Source: a virus
Strand: one strand, 5' to 3'
Length of the DNA stretch: 64,000 bases
IMG/VR virus record: IMGVR_UViG_3300032605_002499
Location: 1-64,000 of that record
Part shown: piece after piece, positions 1-7,593 of the stretch
How positions within the stretch are numbered: position 1 is the first letter of the stretch
Layout of the letters: every line of letters starts with the position of its first letter
The notes under the pieces: generated by a model
What the model saw: the letters and a program-made list of their open reading frames with translations, nothing else
Told to the model about the DNA's origin: nothing
Database searches by the model: none
Made by a program: the position numbers and the translations under genes

Positions 1-891
1 ATGAGTTCTAACAACAAATTTAAAGAAGTGTTAGGTTGTAAATATCCAATAGTAGCCATGGCTATGAATCAAGTATCCGATATTAAATTAGCAAAAGCTG
101 TTCGATATGCTGGTGGCATTCCTAGCCTATCTGTGTTCAACTACGGTATCGAAATTGACTTAGCTAAAATGGAAGAAGATTTTATTGTGTATCAACAAGA
201 ATTCAACGACAGTAAATTGTTGTTTAGTATTAGCTTAAACGAATTAGTTCTAGATAAGATATTGAATATTATAATAAAGTATAAAATTGAATTTATTGAA
301 CTTATATTAGATTCCGATGGTGCTGATACTTTATTGATTTCAGATGCTTTATCAAAATTAAAAGCTAACAATATTAAAGTGTTTGTAAAATGTTTAGGTA
401 TTAAGGATATTCGGACAGATGTAGATGGATTCATACTTAAAGGAGTGAACGGAGCTGGTCGAGGGTACAACGACCTCACTGAACTATTTGGCATTATAAA
501 AGATAAATGTCCAAATGCTTATATCATTGTTTCTGGTGGCATCGGTACCGCCGAGCAAGTTAAGTATTTTATAGATAACGGTGCGCTAGCTGTTGGTCTC
601 GGCACAGTATTAGCAGCTTCAGAAGAGAGTCGAATTTCAAACGAAACTAAACTTAAATTTATCGAATCTTCGTCTGCTGATATCACCAGATTCGACCAAG
701 GCGCACGACAAAATTCGCTAGTCTTTAGAAAATTAGATAACGAAGATTTTAATCATACTGCTGGATTAAAGATAGGCATAAAAAATCCTAACTATGGTCA
801 TGTATTTGTTGGAACGTCTATTGATAACATTACTACTATCAAATCTGTAGCCGATATACTACAAGAACTTACTGCTACATTAGAATTATGA
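1..891 (+). CDS. Nitronate monooxygenase-like FMN enzyme
   Basis: A 296-residue TIM-barrel flavoprotein of the nitronate monooxygenase (2-nitropropane dioxygenase) type. The N-terminus has the family pattern YPIVAMAMNQVSD, followed by AKAVRYAGGIPSLS. The C-terminal half has the phosphate-binding signature VSGGIGTAEQ and then GALAVGLGTVLAASEES. Family members oxidise alkyl nitronates with FMN; some relatives act as enoyl reductases. The motif that normally carries the active-site histidine (AGGHxG) reads GAGRG here, so the substrate may differ. The ATG is the first base of the window, so a longer N-terminus cannot be excluded. Its stop overlaps the ATG of the PP-loop gene by four bases, which suggests translational coupling. 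Fold confident, substrate unknown. Confidence 0.72.
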   Translation: MSSNNKFKEVLGCKYPIVAMAMNQVSDIKLAKAVRYAGGIPSLSVFNYGIEIDLAKMEEDFIVYQQEFNDSKLLFSISLNELVLDKILNIIIKYKIEFIELILDSDGADTLLISDALSKLKANNIKVFVKCLGIKDIRTDVDGFILKGVNGAGRGYNDLTELFGIIKDKCPNAYIIVSGGIGTAEQVKYFIDNGALAVGLGTVLAASEESRISNETKLKFIESSSADITRFDQGARQNSLVFRKLDNEDFNHTAGLKIGIKNPNYGHVFVGTSIDNITTIKSVADILQELTATLEL

Positions 892-2045
892 TTATTAACA
901 GCTTTTATGAAGTAGATGGTATCAAGTTTGAATCTAAAATTCGTGCTTGCTTATTTGCGGCATCAGTTAACAAAGAAGTTAAATGGAATTTTAATCGAGA
1001 ATTTTTTGCCGCATACGACTGGACTAAGGAACCCGAAAAAACTTTAGACCAGTTATATGACGAACGCACCAGGAATCTAAGAGAAAAGTACGATTACCTG
1101 ATACTAAGTTATAGCGGTGGATCAGATAGTCACAACATTTTAATGAGTTTTATTCGCCAAGGATTACATATCGATGAAATTGTTGTTAACCATATGTCAA
1201 CAGCATGGGATAAATTTGTTGTATTAGATCCTAAACAAAAAGCTAGTTGGAATACCGGAGCCGAACATCAATTACAAACTATACCTCGTTTAAAAGAAGT
1301 AGCACATCTTATTCCAAGAACTAAAATAACTATATTAGATTTAACCGAAAATTTATTCGATGCTTTTACTTCGTATGGAGATGCTAGCTGGGTGTTAGAC
1401 CGTAAAGAAGGATTAAATCCTCTTAATGTAACAAGATATAATTATTCATACTTTAAAGATGTTAGAAAACAATTTGATAAAGCACACAAAGTAGCTATGG
1501 TGGTTGGTATCGACAAACCCAGAACTGTTATCGAAAACAATAATCTTCATATGTACTTTACTGATAAAGGCGTTAATATAGTACCGATTGACGATAGTTT
1601 TAAAGATTACACAAATTCAGCGTTGGAGTTTTTCTACTGGAGCCCAGATGCCGTAGATATTTTATGTAAACAATGCCATGTAATTAAACGGTTCTTAGAA
1701 GCTAATCCACAGTATCAAGAAATTTGGCATCGTAAAAATTTAAGTTCTGACACTTGGCGACTAATACAAGAACCAATGATTAAACCAGTAATATATTCTA
1801 ATTGGGACCAATCATGGTTTCAAACTGATAAATCAACTAGTGACTGGCATAGTGAATTTGATACTTGGTTTACTTCAGGATATAAAGACCACGCCGCACA
1901 CAAAATTTGGCAAGAGGGACTTGATTACGTTACAAAAAACGCAACCAAGTTTTTAAAATACAAAGACGATGGTACCCCGGATGGCTTACAATTTTTTATA
2001 CAACATTACAAAATTGGGCCAATGAATACTATTAATCGTCAATAG
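888..2045 (+). CDS. PP-loop ATP pyrophosphatase (asparagine synthase-like)
   Basis: A 385-residue protein with the PP-loop signature SGGSDS at residues 76-81, preceded by a hydrophobic strand (YLILSY). This motif binds ATP in N-type ATP pyrophosphatases, which adenylate a carboxyl, amide or carbonyl carbon for attack by nitrogen or sulphur. There is no N-terminal glutamine amidotransferase domain of the asparagine synthetase type, so any ammonia would have to come from elsewhere. It is longer than, and only distantly similar to, the two other PP-loop proteins in this island (3139-4065 and 5475-6392). It is coupled to the upstream flavoenzyme by an ATGA overlap. Its 3' end overlaps the convergent DUF2061 gene by 14 bases. 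The substrate cannot be predicted. Confidence 0.72.
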   Translation: MIINSFYEVDGIKFESKIRACLFAASVNKEVKWNFNREFFAAYDWTKEPEKTLDQLYDERTRNLREKYDYLILSYSGGSDSHNILMSFIRQGLHIDEIVVNHMSTAWDKFVVLDPKQKASWNTGAEHQLQTIPRLKEVAHLIPRTKITILDLTENLFDAFTSYGDASWVLDRKEGLNPLNVTRYNYSYFKDVRKQFDKAHKVAMVVGIDKPRTVIENNNLHMYFTDKGVNIVPIDDSFKDYTNSALEFFYWSPDAVDILCKQCHVIKRFLEANPQYQEIWHRKNLSSDTWRLIQEPMIKPVIYSNWDQSWFQTDKSTSDWHSEFDTWFTSGYKDHAAHKIWQEGLDYVTKNATKFLKYKDDGTPDGLQFFIQHYKIGPMNTINRQ

Positions 2046-2271
2046 TTTCTACTTTACCCCAATTAGACTTATTCCAAGCTCTTTCGTGTAAGTAGTAGAT
2101 GGCACTATTAACAACGGTAGTGATTCCAACTAAGCCAGCGGCTTTTGCCAAACTACCTGTAGTAGCATACCCAATAATGAAATATTGAATAGATAAGATA
2201 ATGCGCCAAGTAATAACTTTGCCCAAACTGCGTGGGATTCGTTCTTGAAATTTAATTTTAAATGTGTCCAT
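2032..2271 (-). CDS. DUF2061 small membrane protein
   Basis: A 79-residue protein matching the DUF2061 pattern: a basic N-terminus with RSLGKVITWRII, two hydrophobic helices (about residues 22-40 and 44-60), and the closing motif YYLHERAWNKSNWG. The family is a small predicted inner-membrane protein of unknown biochemical role, found in many bacteria and in some phage metabolic islands. It stands alone on the minus strand between two plus-strand genes, and its 3' end overlaps the PP-loop gene. The family call is confident; the function is not known. Confidence 0.8.
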   Translation of the reverse strand: MDTFKIKFQERIPRSLGKVITWRIILSIQYFIIGYATTGSLAKAAGLVGITTVVNSAIYYLHERAWNKSNWGKVETIDD

Positions 2272-2303
2272 ACTCTATTTACATTAGCTACAATAGGTGC
2301 TAA

Positions 2304-2311
2304 AATAAATA
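2304..2311 (+). promoter_or_regulatory. Putative T4-type late promoter
   Basis: The octamer AATAAATA matches seven of eight positions of the T4 late promoter TATAAATA. It lies only four bases before the ATG of the Rieske gene. By T4 spacing the transcript would start at or within the start codon. Confidence 0.45.
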
Positions 2312-2315
2312 CATT

Positions 2316-3158
2316 ATGATATTCAATAAACCTCCAAAAATACTAGCCCATAAATCAGTACTATCTGCCCAAAATTTTGTTACTCCAGAATATATTTTAA
2401 ATAATAATCAAACAGATGTAAACTTGTTCCATCGGTTATGTCCACATAGAATGTATCCGTTAGCGAACCCGGGTGAATTTGTAGAGAATATTGTATGTAA
2501 GTTTCACGGGTTTGAATGGGATAAAGATGGCAAGCCGCTTAACAACGACCGTAACATCGGATGCGGTAAGGCTCAGATCGGAAAGTCTGGATTAGTGTTT
2601 AAAGATTTTGTTGAGCCAGATCATTACTGGGTTAACGACCTTGCTAAAGAAACAAATTTAGAATTTAGTCACGCCAACAACGGAAAAAGTTCTGGCAGCT
2701 GGCTATGGATGATGGAAATTCAAGCAGATTTGTTACATATTCGTAAAGGCGAAGATGTAGTACACCCAGCTCTTGCCGAAGTTACTAATTTAGATGAAGT
2801 AGGCATGGAGCAAGGCGACGGCTGGATATTACAAACTTGTTCAACTGGCTGGTGGTTGTTTATATACCCGTATGTATTTGTTGAATATAGTCCTGGTTGT
2901 TTATCTGTTAACTATACTATACCAGATGACGCAAATAATGAGTTTGGATTTAGCTGGATGACACAATTCTATTATGACCCAGAAACATTGCCTTCTAAGC
3001 GAGTAGAATTTGAAACTTTAGAAGATGTATTCCTTGAAGATGTCGAAACTATCGAATTACAAAAAGGAAAATATTTCCCGTTAATGAAAACAGTGAATCG
3101 ATTAGAGGACCACTGTATTCACTTTGGGCAATGGGTCACTAAGAACCGATCCGATTAA
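2316..3158 (+). CDS. Rieske-type non-haem iron oxygenase
   Basis: A 280-residue protein. The N-terminal Rieske [2Fe-2S] centre is clear: C42-x-H44, 16 residues, then C61-x2-H64, within CPHRMYPLANPG and CKFHGFEWD. The C-terminal catalytic domain offers a mononuclear iron site at D138, H141 and H150, with a possible acidic ligand in the later stretch EDVETIELQKG. Such oxygenases hydroxylate or demethylate small organic substrates using electrons from a reductase; no reductase or ferredoxin is in this window, so host partners are implied. The iron histidines are spaced H-x8-H rather than the common H-x4-H. A late-promoter motif sits directly upstream, and the 3' end overlaps the convergent PP-loop gene by 20 bases. 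The class is confident, the substrate is not. Confidence 0.85.
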   Translation: MIFNKPPKILAHKSVLSAQNFVTPEYILNNNQTDVNLFHRLCPHRMYPLANPGEFVENIVCKFHGFEWDKDGKPLNNDRNIGCGKAQIGKSGLVFKDFVEPDHYWVNDLAKETNLEFSHANNGKSSGSWLWMMEIQADLLHIRKGEDVVHPALAEVTNLDEVGMEQGDGWILQTCSTGWWLFIYPYVFVEYSPGCLSVNYTIPDDANNEFGFSWMTQFYYDPETLPSKRVEFETLEDVFLEDVETIELQKGKYFPLMKTVNRLEDHCIHFGQWVTKNRSD

Positions 3159-4065
3159 GCAACTCTTCTTCTGAAAAAATATAAGTTTTATCTGTAACAA
3201 TTCCACGAATATATTTTTTGCCAAAGTCTAACATAAATGGCTGTACATCGGGCTTAGATTTATCGGGCTGTGGACCTTCGAATCCTATTAGCTTTTGTCT
3301 TAAATCTAAATCAGGCCAATATTCTTGATGTACTTGTACCTTTGTAGATTCATTAGACAACTTTCCTGGAACTTCGTCATTTAACAGTTTTTGTACAACC
3401 GGTAATTTAAAATAAGATACAATTACTTCGGGCGAATATTCGTACCAATCAGTTATACAAGGACGATCTATAGTTTTATGATATACCGCCCAATGATGAC
3501 ATTTTTCATCTAACTCAAATACCCAAGGATATTTTTGCGACATATCTCTACTTCTTCTTCGAATATACGGATTTCCACTTCCTATAATAGGCAAACCATC
3601 ACAATATTCCGTTAATTTCATATGTGGTATCCACCCAGAAGCCGAAGCAAATACTTTTTGTTGTATGTCATATGCTTCGTTTTCAAAAAACTTTTGTAAA
3701 TTAAAATCTATTATTTTAGGTGTAACATTTAACTTATCGCAAGACTTAATTGCTTGTGTGTACTCTGGCAAGTTGTAATCGTTTTCGTATTTAAAAATGT
3801 AAACATTAATTGGAATGCCAAGATCCTTGTAAACCCGCAATATAATTTCACTATCAACACCGCCAGAAAATAATAAATCGAGAGGACCCGAAAAGGTATC
3901 CCTAATAACTCGGCCGTTCTCTAGCAATTCCTCGTAATAACTTTTTACAGGACGATCAATTGTATTTCTAAGAACTAATTCAAATTTTGCTGTAGGATGT
4001 AGTTTAGGGCCATATTCAGGGCCATCGTCGTATGTCCAAGCAAACCAATTATTTTTATAAAACAT
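3139..4065 (-). CDS. PP-loop ATP pyrophosphatase, paralogue of 5475-6392
   Basis: A 308-residue protein with the PP-loop SGGVDS at residues 67-72 in the context LDLLFSGGVDSEIILR. It is clearly homologous to the protein at 5475-6392: both have an F/YEEEL-like helix before the loop, then SGGxDSEI, then FENNYN or YENDYN, then IIDFN followed by FF. The fold is that of N-type ATP pyrophosphatases such as asparagine synthase C-terminal domains and sugar amidotransferases. It lies 3' of a GNAT-like gene with an 11-base overlap, mirroring the order PP-loop then GNAT on the other side of the desaturase. I infer ATP-dependent amide or amidine formation, with low certainty about substrate. Confidence 0.72.
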   Translation of the reverse strand: MFYKNNWFAWTYDDGPEYGPKLHPTAKFELVLRNTIDRPVKSYYEELLENGRVIRDTFSGPLDLLFSGGVDSEIILRVYKDLGIPINVYIFKYENDYNLPEYTQAIKSCDKLNVTPKIIDFNLQKFFENEAYDIQQKVFASASGWIPHMKLTEYCDGLPIIGSGNPYIRRRSRDMSQKYPWVFELDEKCHHWAVYHKTIDRPCITDWYEYSPEVIVSYFKLPVVQKLLNDEVPGKLSNESTKVQVHQEYWPDLDLRQKLIGFEGPQPDKSKPDVQPFMLDFGKKYIRGIVTDKTYIFSEEELLNRIGS

Positions 4066-4630
4066 ATTTTTTCATATTCCTATTCCAACAATCTTGACCC
4101 GCATCAGTCAAATAATGTAACATAACCCATTGCTTCATACTTTCAGGATCATCTACTAAGCAAGGCCCGTTAATAGCATATTTGCTTGGCTCCATTACAA
4201 AATCAACTTTACTGTTAACTTTAATTAACTTTAAATATTCTTCAAACCCAAGCAAATTAGACTCTCTACTAATAAATACACAGTCTAATCCAATTAGTTT
4301 TGCTTTTGCTAGCTGTAACGGTAAGCAATAAGTAGTGTTGAGAAATTTGGCTCCGCTAGTAAACTTTCCCGTATGTCTGTAATCAGGATGTATCCACATT
4401 CTAGTACTAACTCTGCCAATACCTTTACCCCACCAATCACTATTGACTTGTAAGGCACTAAAGCATATAATTGCATTATCAATCACTACCGCAGGAAACG
4501 AAACAAAATCTTGTGGTTCCAATCCGATATAATTATATTTCAATTCATCGGTTGTTGTCAACACATATTTTTGAAATTGATCCCACAAAGTTTTATCAAA
4601 AGAAGTAGCAAGGTCAACTATTTTAATCAT
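4055..4630 (-). CDS. GNAT-like acyltransferase
   Basis: A 191-residue protein that looks like a GCN5-related N-acyltransferase: a central beta strand (IICFSALQV) leads into GIGRVSTRMWIHPDYRHTGKF, the position where the family binds acyl-CoA, although the usual Q/RxxGxG/A loop is degenerate. The family moves an acetyl or acyl group from CoA to an amine. It is the first gene of a two-gene minus-strand unit with the PP-loop protein. A reverse AGTAAATA late-promoter motif ends seven bases before the ATG. A second GNAT-like protein is paired with a PP-loop protein at 6389-6988. The fold call is moderate and the acceptor is unknown. Confidence 0.55.
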   Translation of the reverse strand: MIKIVDLATSFDKTLWDQFQKYVLTTTDELKYNYIGLEPQDFVSFPAVVIDNAIICFSALQVNSDWWGKGIGRVSTRMWIHPDYRHTGKFTSGAKFLNTTYCLPLQLAKAKLIGLDCVFISRESNLLGFEEYLKLIKVNSKVDFVMEPSKYAINGPCLVDDPESMKQWVMLHYLTDAGQDCWNRNMKKYVL

Positions 4631-4637
4631 GGTGTGA

Positions 4638-4651
4638 TATTTACTTAAATA
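4638..4651. promoter_or_regulatory. Overlapping divergent late promoter motifs
   Basis: The 26-base gap between divergent genes holds two late-promoter-like octamers that share bases: AGTAAATA on the minus strand (4645-4638), seven bases before the GNAT ATG, and CTTAAATA on the plus strand (4644-4651), five bases before the desaturase ATG. Both would give nearly leaderless mRNA. Confidence 0.45.
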
Positions 4652-4656
4652 TAGAT

Positions 4657-5475
4657 ATGCCTAAAACAAATTCCTTCCTTTATTATGTATTATATCCAAT
4701 TCACGCTGTTGCCTGGTTTGGCACACTTGCTTACTTAATATTTTTTAACTTTACATGGCTAAATGCCTTAGAAGTATTAATTGGGTGGATCTTAATTGAA
4801 GGATTAGGCGTAGCCGTTGGACTACATCGTTATGTAAGTCATCGTGCTATCGAATTACGATGGGGATTAAAGCCAATTATACTTTGGTTATCCTGTTTAA
4901 GTTTACAAGGTAGTCCATTAGGGTGGGCAGCCATACACCGGGGCAGCCATCACAGATACTCCGACACAGATAAAGACGCTCACACACCTACTAAAGGGTG
5001 GTGGTATGCTTGGCATAGTTGGTTATACGACTGGGATCAATATTTCAATCCTAAGTTTGCTATAGATTTACTTAAAGATCCTATGCACGTTTGGATTGCT
5101 AAACATTATAACTGGATTGTATTAGGTACTTACTTAATTGTTGGTCTTATTTCTTGGCAGTTGTTATTATTTGGTTTTATTGTTCCTGCGGCACTGAGCT
5201 TGTATATGGAAAGCAATATTAATGTATTTTGCCACACTCCAGAATTTGGTTATAGAAATTTTGAAACCAAAGATCAAAGTAGAAATGTTCCATTACTTGC
5301 TTGGATTACTTGGGGTCAAGGTTGGCACAACAATCATCACGAAAAAGCAAGTGCCTATGACTTTGGAACTACTGTAAGTGGTAACAAAAAAGAATGGGAT
5401 TCAAGTTTATTCTTTGTACCTTTGATTGCTACTAAAGAAAGTAGACAAAAAATATTTGCTGATCGCAAGGGCTAA
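4657..5475 (+). CDS. Membrane fatty-acyl desaturase (delta-9 type)
   Basis: A 272-residue integral membrane di-iron desaturase. All three histidine boxes are present: HRYVSH at 57-62, HRGSHH at 94-99 and HNNHH at 224-228. Pairs of hydrophobic helices surround them (about residues 12-52 and 150-185). The order and spacing match the acyl-CoA/acyl-lipid delta-9 desaturase family, which introduces a cis double bond using oxygen and electrons from a ferredoxin or cytochrome. It probably acts in the host inner membrane, on lipid or on an acyl intermediate of this island. It is the first gene of a six-gene plus-strand operon in which every junction overlaps. Family confident; the regiochemistry is inferred. 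Confidence 0.88.
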   Translation: MPKTNSFLYYVLYPIHAVAWFGTLAYLIFFNFTWLNALEVLIGWILIEGLGVAVGLHRYVSHRAIELRWGLKPIILWLSCLSLQGSPLGWAAIHRGSHHRYSDTDKDAHTPTKGWWYAWHSWLYDWDQYFNPKFAIDLLKDPMHVWIAKHYNWIVLGTYLIVGLISWQLLLFGFIVPAALSLYMESNINVFCHTPEFGYRNFETKDQSRNVPLLAWITWGQGWHNNHHEKASAYDFGTTVSGNKKEWDSSLFFVPLIATKESRQKIFADRKG

Positions 5476-6392
5476 TGTATTTTACATATCAGAATCATTT
5501 AAAATACACAATCGGTGGACGAGAGTATGGTTACCGAGAAACTCCTGTTGAGAAATTTGTAGTTTCGTTAGGTGCGGTTGACCCAGACCAGTATCGCACA
5601 AGTTCTTTTGAAGAAGAATTACACAGAACTGCTCATTTAGTACGAGAAGATTTTGGTAAAGATCTTATACTATTTTTATCAGGCGGCACCGATAGCGAAA
5701 TTGTACTGCGTAATTTTATACACAACGGATTTAAACCACAATGTGCTGTAATTAGATTTGAAAATAACTACAATGCTAGCGAAGTTGCTGAAGCAGAAGC
5801 TATTGCTAGAGAATTAGATGTTAAACTTCATATTATAGATTTTAATGTACATGAATTTTTCTTTTCAGGCGAAGCTACTGAGTTTGGCGAGCAAATTCAA
5901 AGCACTCAGCTAACCTATATTATGGTTTATAAAAATATATTAAATTTAGGACAACCAGCTGTTATGGGCGGTGAAGCCGGAGTAACAAGACAAGTTGAAC
6001 CCGCAGGTAGTTACTGGTATTATGCGTTTCGAGAAAATGAAGATGCTAGTGCTATGCGATTTAGTTTAAAGTATAATCTTCCATTAGTTAACGAATGGTA
6101 TAGCTATACCCCCGAATTACTATTATATTACTTAGAATCAGACGGTATTAAAAAATTAGTAACAGACAAATATAACTATAAACTAACAGCAGCATCAAGT
6201 AAAAATGCTATACTAGAAAAAATGTATTCACAATTTAGAAAAAAAGAAAAGAAACATGGTTTTGAAAGTTTATTAGCATTCAATGGCCAAGCATATGAAG
6301 ATATTGGGTTCGACCAAGTTAAAAGATTAGAGTTTAGCTTAGATGGTGTGCCATACGACTTAGCATTAAAACAATTAAGAGGCGAAATATGA
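5475..6392 (+). CDS. PP-loop ATP pyrophosphatase, paralogue of 3139-4065
   Basis: A 305-residue protein with SGGTDS at residues 69-74 inside LILFLSGGTDSEIVLR, the ATP-binding PP-loop. Downstream it shares FENNYN and IIDFN-x3-FF with the minus-strand paralogue. No glutaminase domain is present. The first base of its ATG is the last base of the desaturase stop (TAATG), and its own stop overlaps the next ATG (ATGA), so it is translationally coupled on both sides. Pairing with a GNAT-like protein and with 2-oxoglutarate oxygenases suggests amide-bond or amidine chemistry on an amino-acid or amino-sugar substrate. That is inference from context only. Confidence 0.72.
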   Translation: MYFTYQNHLKYTIGGREYGYRETPVEKFVVSLGAVDPDQYRTSSFEEELHRTAHLVREDFGKDLILFLSGGTDSEIVLRNFIHNGFKPQCAVIRFENNYNASEVAEAEAIARELDVKLHIIDFNVHEFFFSGEATEFGEQIQSTQLTYIMVYKNILNLGQPAVMGGEAGVTRQVEPAGSYWYYAFRENEDASAMRFSLKYNLPLVNEWYSYTPELLLYYLESDGIKKLVTDKYNYKLTAASSKNAILEKMYSQFRKKEKKHGFESLLAFNGQAYEDIGFDQVKRLEFSLDGVPYDLALKQLRGEI

Positions 6393-6988
6393 AAATTATA
6401 GAATTAGACCATACGCATATTGATGCAGTTGTACATTTGTTCTATACTAAAAATTTTATGGGCACAGACTTACACGCTAGTTATTTTGTACCCACTGACA
6501 CAAATCCTATCGAGAAAATATATCACAGTTCATTTGTAGAGACATATTTGGCAGGACTTGTTCGTTATAAAGCATTAGGATTACAAGACGATGACGGTAA
6601 AATTGTAGCTTTAATATCTTTTTATCTTAGTCCTAATGAGCCGGTATGGTATGGTACTATGATACGCTCATCGAATAATAGGAATCATGTTAGAATGTTA
6701 TTAGATGCTGCTATGGCATATAATGAAAAACAAGGTAGATATAGATTTTATACATTGTGGTCAGAAAAACACGGTAAGTTACTAAGACGATTTGCTTTTA
6801 GTAAAGAAGCTAGAGAAAGATATGATTATTTTGACGAATGTATAGTGCCAGCAAAAACTAAATGTATACACCAAAATTTCTGGACTATTTTATTCAGTCG
6901 TATTTTACTACCAACTGATACTGTTATTCGCTGTACATACTTAAAACGAGAATACCGAAAAGATACGCCAATCGGAGGCTATCTGTGA
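6389..6988 (+). CDS. GNAT-like acyltransferase, weakly supported
   Basis: A 199-residue protein with GNAT-like features: a short N-terminal strand and helix (MKIIELDHTHIDAVVHLFY), a central strand KIVALISFYLS, then VWYGTMIRSSNNRNHVRMLL where acyl-CoA would bind. A signature loop is not obvious. Both this protein and the GNAT-like 4055-4630 end in a basic tail rich in aromatic residues. Its position directly after a PP-loop gene, with a four-base overlap, repeats the PP-loop/GNAT pairing seen on the opposite strand. It could also be an unrelated fold; I give moderate to low certainty for the family and none for the substrate. Confidence 0.45.
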   Translation: MKIIELDHTHIDAVVHLFYTKNFMGTDLHASYFVPTDTNPIEKIYHSSFVETYLAGLVRYKALGLQDDDGKIVALISFYLSPNEPVWYGTMIRSSNNRNHVRMLLDAAMAYNEKQGRYRFYTLWSEKHGKLLRRFAFSKEARERYDYFDECIVPAKTKCIHQNFWTILFSRILLPTDTVIRCTYLKREYRKDTPIGGYL

Positions 6989-7593
6989 ATTGCTTAGTCA
7001 GCCCTTATAAATTGTTTGACGAAGATTTAAATAGTTTTAAATTAGATACCAATACAGAATTAGGTAACGAATTAAGAAATTACTTCAATGATTCAAGTAC
7101 TGCATTTTTATGGAAACTTAGCACACATAGACAAACAGTAACTCACGCATTGCGCTATACAGAAACAATTCATTTAAGACATTTAAAAGATTTGCCGCGT
7201 GGGTTAAACACTTTACAAACAAATCAACACATGATGGTTACTCAATCTGTAACTGCTGACTTACCTATTTTTAAAAAATCAATAGAATGGTTTGAAGAAA
7301 CATTATTAAAAACAGGAGCTAAACAAGTAGAGTTTGGCAGAATTTTTGTAAGCAAATTAGCTGCTCATTCAACTGTAGACTTACACACAGATGAAGGTAG
7401 ATATTTTAGTTATTATGATAGATTTCATTTTACAGTAACAGCCGCAGAAGATAACATTTTTGCTATCAGAAATGAAAACTGTATTCTCGATGTTGATTCG
7501 TTATACTGGGTCAACAACCATGTTCCGCATTGGTTAGAAAATCGTAGTGACCAGGATAGAATTAACTTTATTATAGACGCAAGATTATCATGA
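6985..7593 (+). CDS. Aspartyl/asparaginyl beta-hydroxylase-like 2OG oxygenase
   Basis: A 202-residue Fe(II)/2-oxoglutarate oxygenase of the Asp/Asn beta-hydroxylase type. The iron triad is visible as H134-T-D136 (HTDEG) and H182 (PHWLEN), with R192 (DRINFII) placed to bind 2-oxoglutarate. The family hydroxylates Asp, Asn or free amino-acid-like substrates. The start is GTG at 6985, which overlaps the previous stop (GTGA). A strong GGAGG ribosome-binding site at 6974-6978, six bases upstream, decides this start. The following TauD-like gene also overlaps. Together they suggest successive hydroxylations in one pathway. Confidence 0.75.
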   Translation: MNCLVSPYKLFDEDLNSFKLDTNTELGNELRNYFNDSSTAFLWKLSTHRQTVTHALRYTETIHLRHLKDLPRGLNTLQTNQHMMVTQSVTADLPIFKKSIEWFEETLLKTGAKQVEFGRIFVSKLAAHSTVDLHTDEGRYFSYYDRFHFTVTAAEDNIFAIRNENCILDVDSLYWVNNHVPHWLENRSDQDRINFIIDARLS

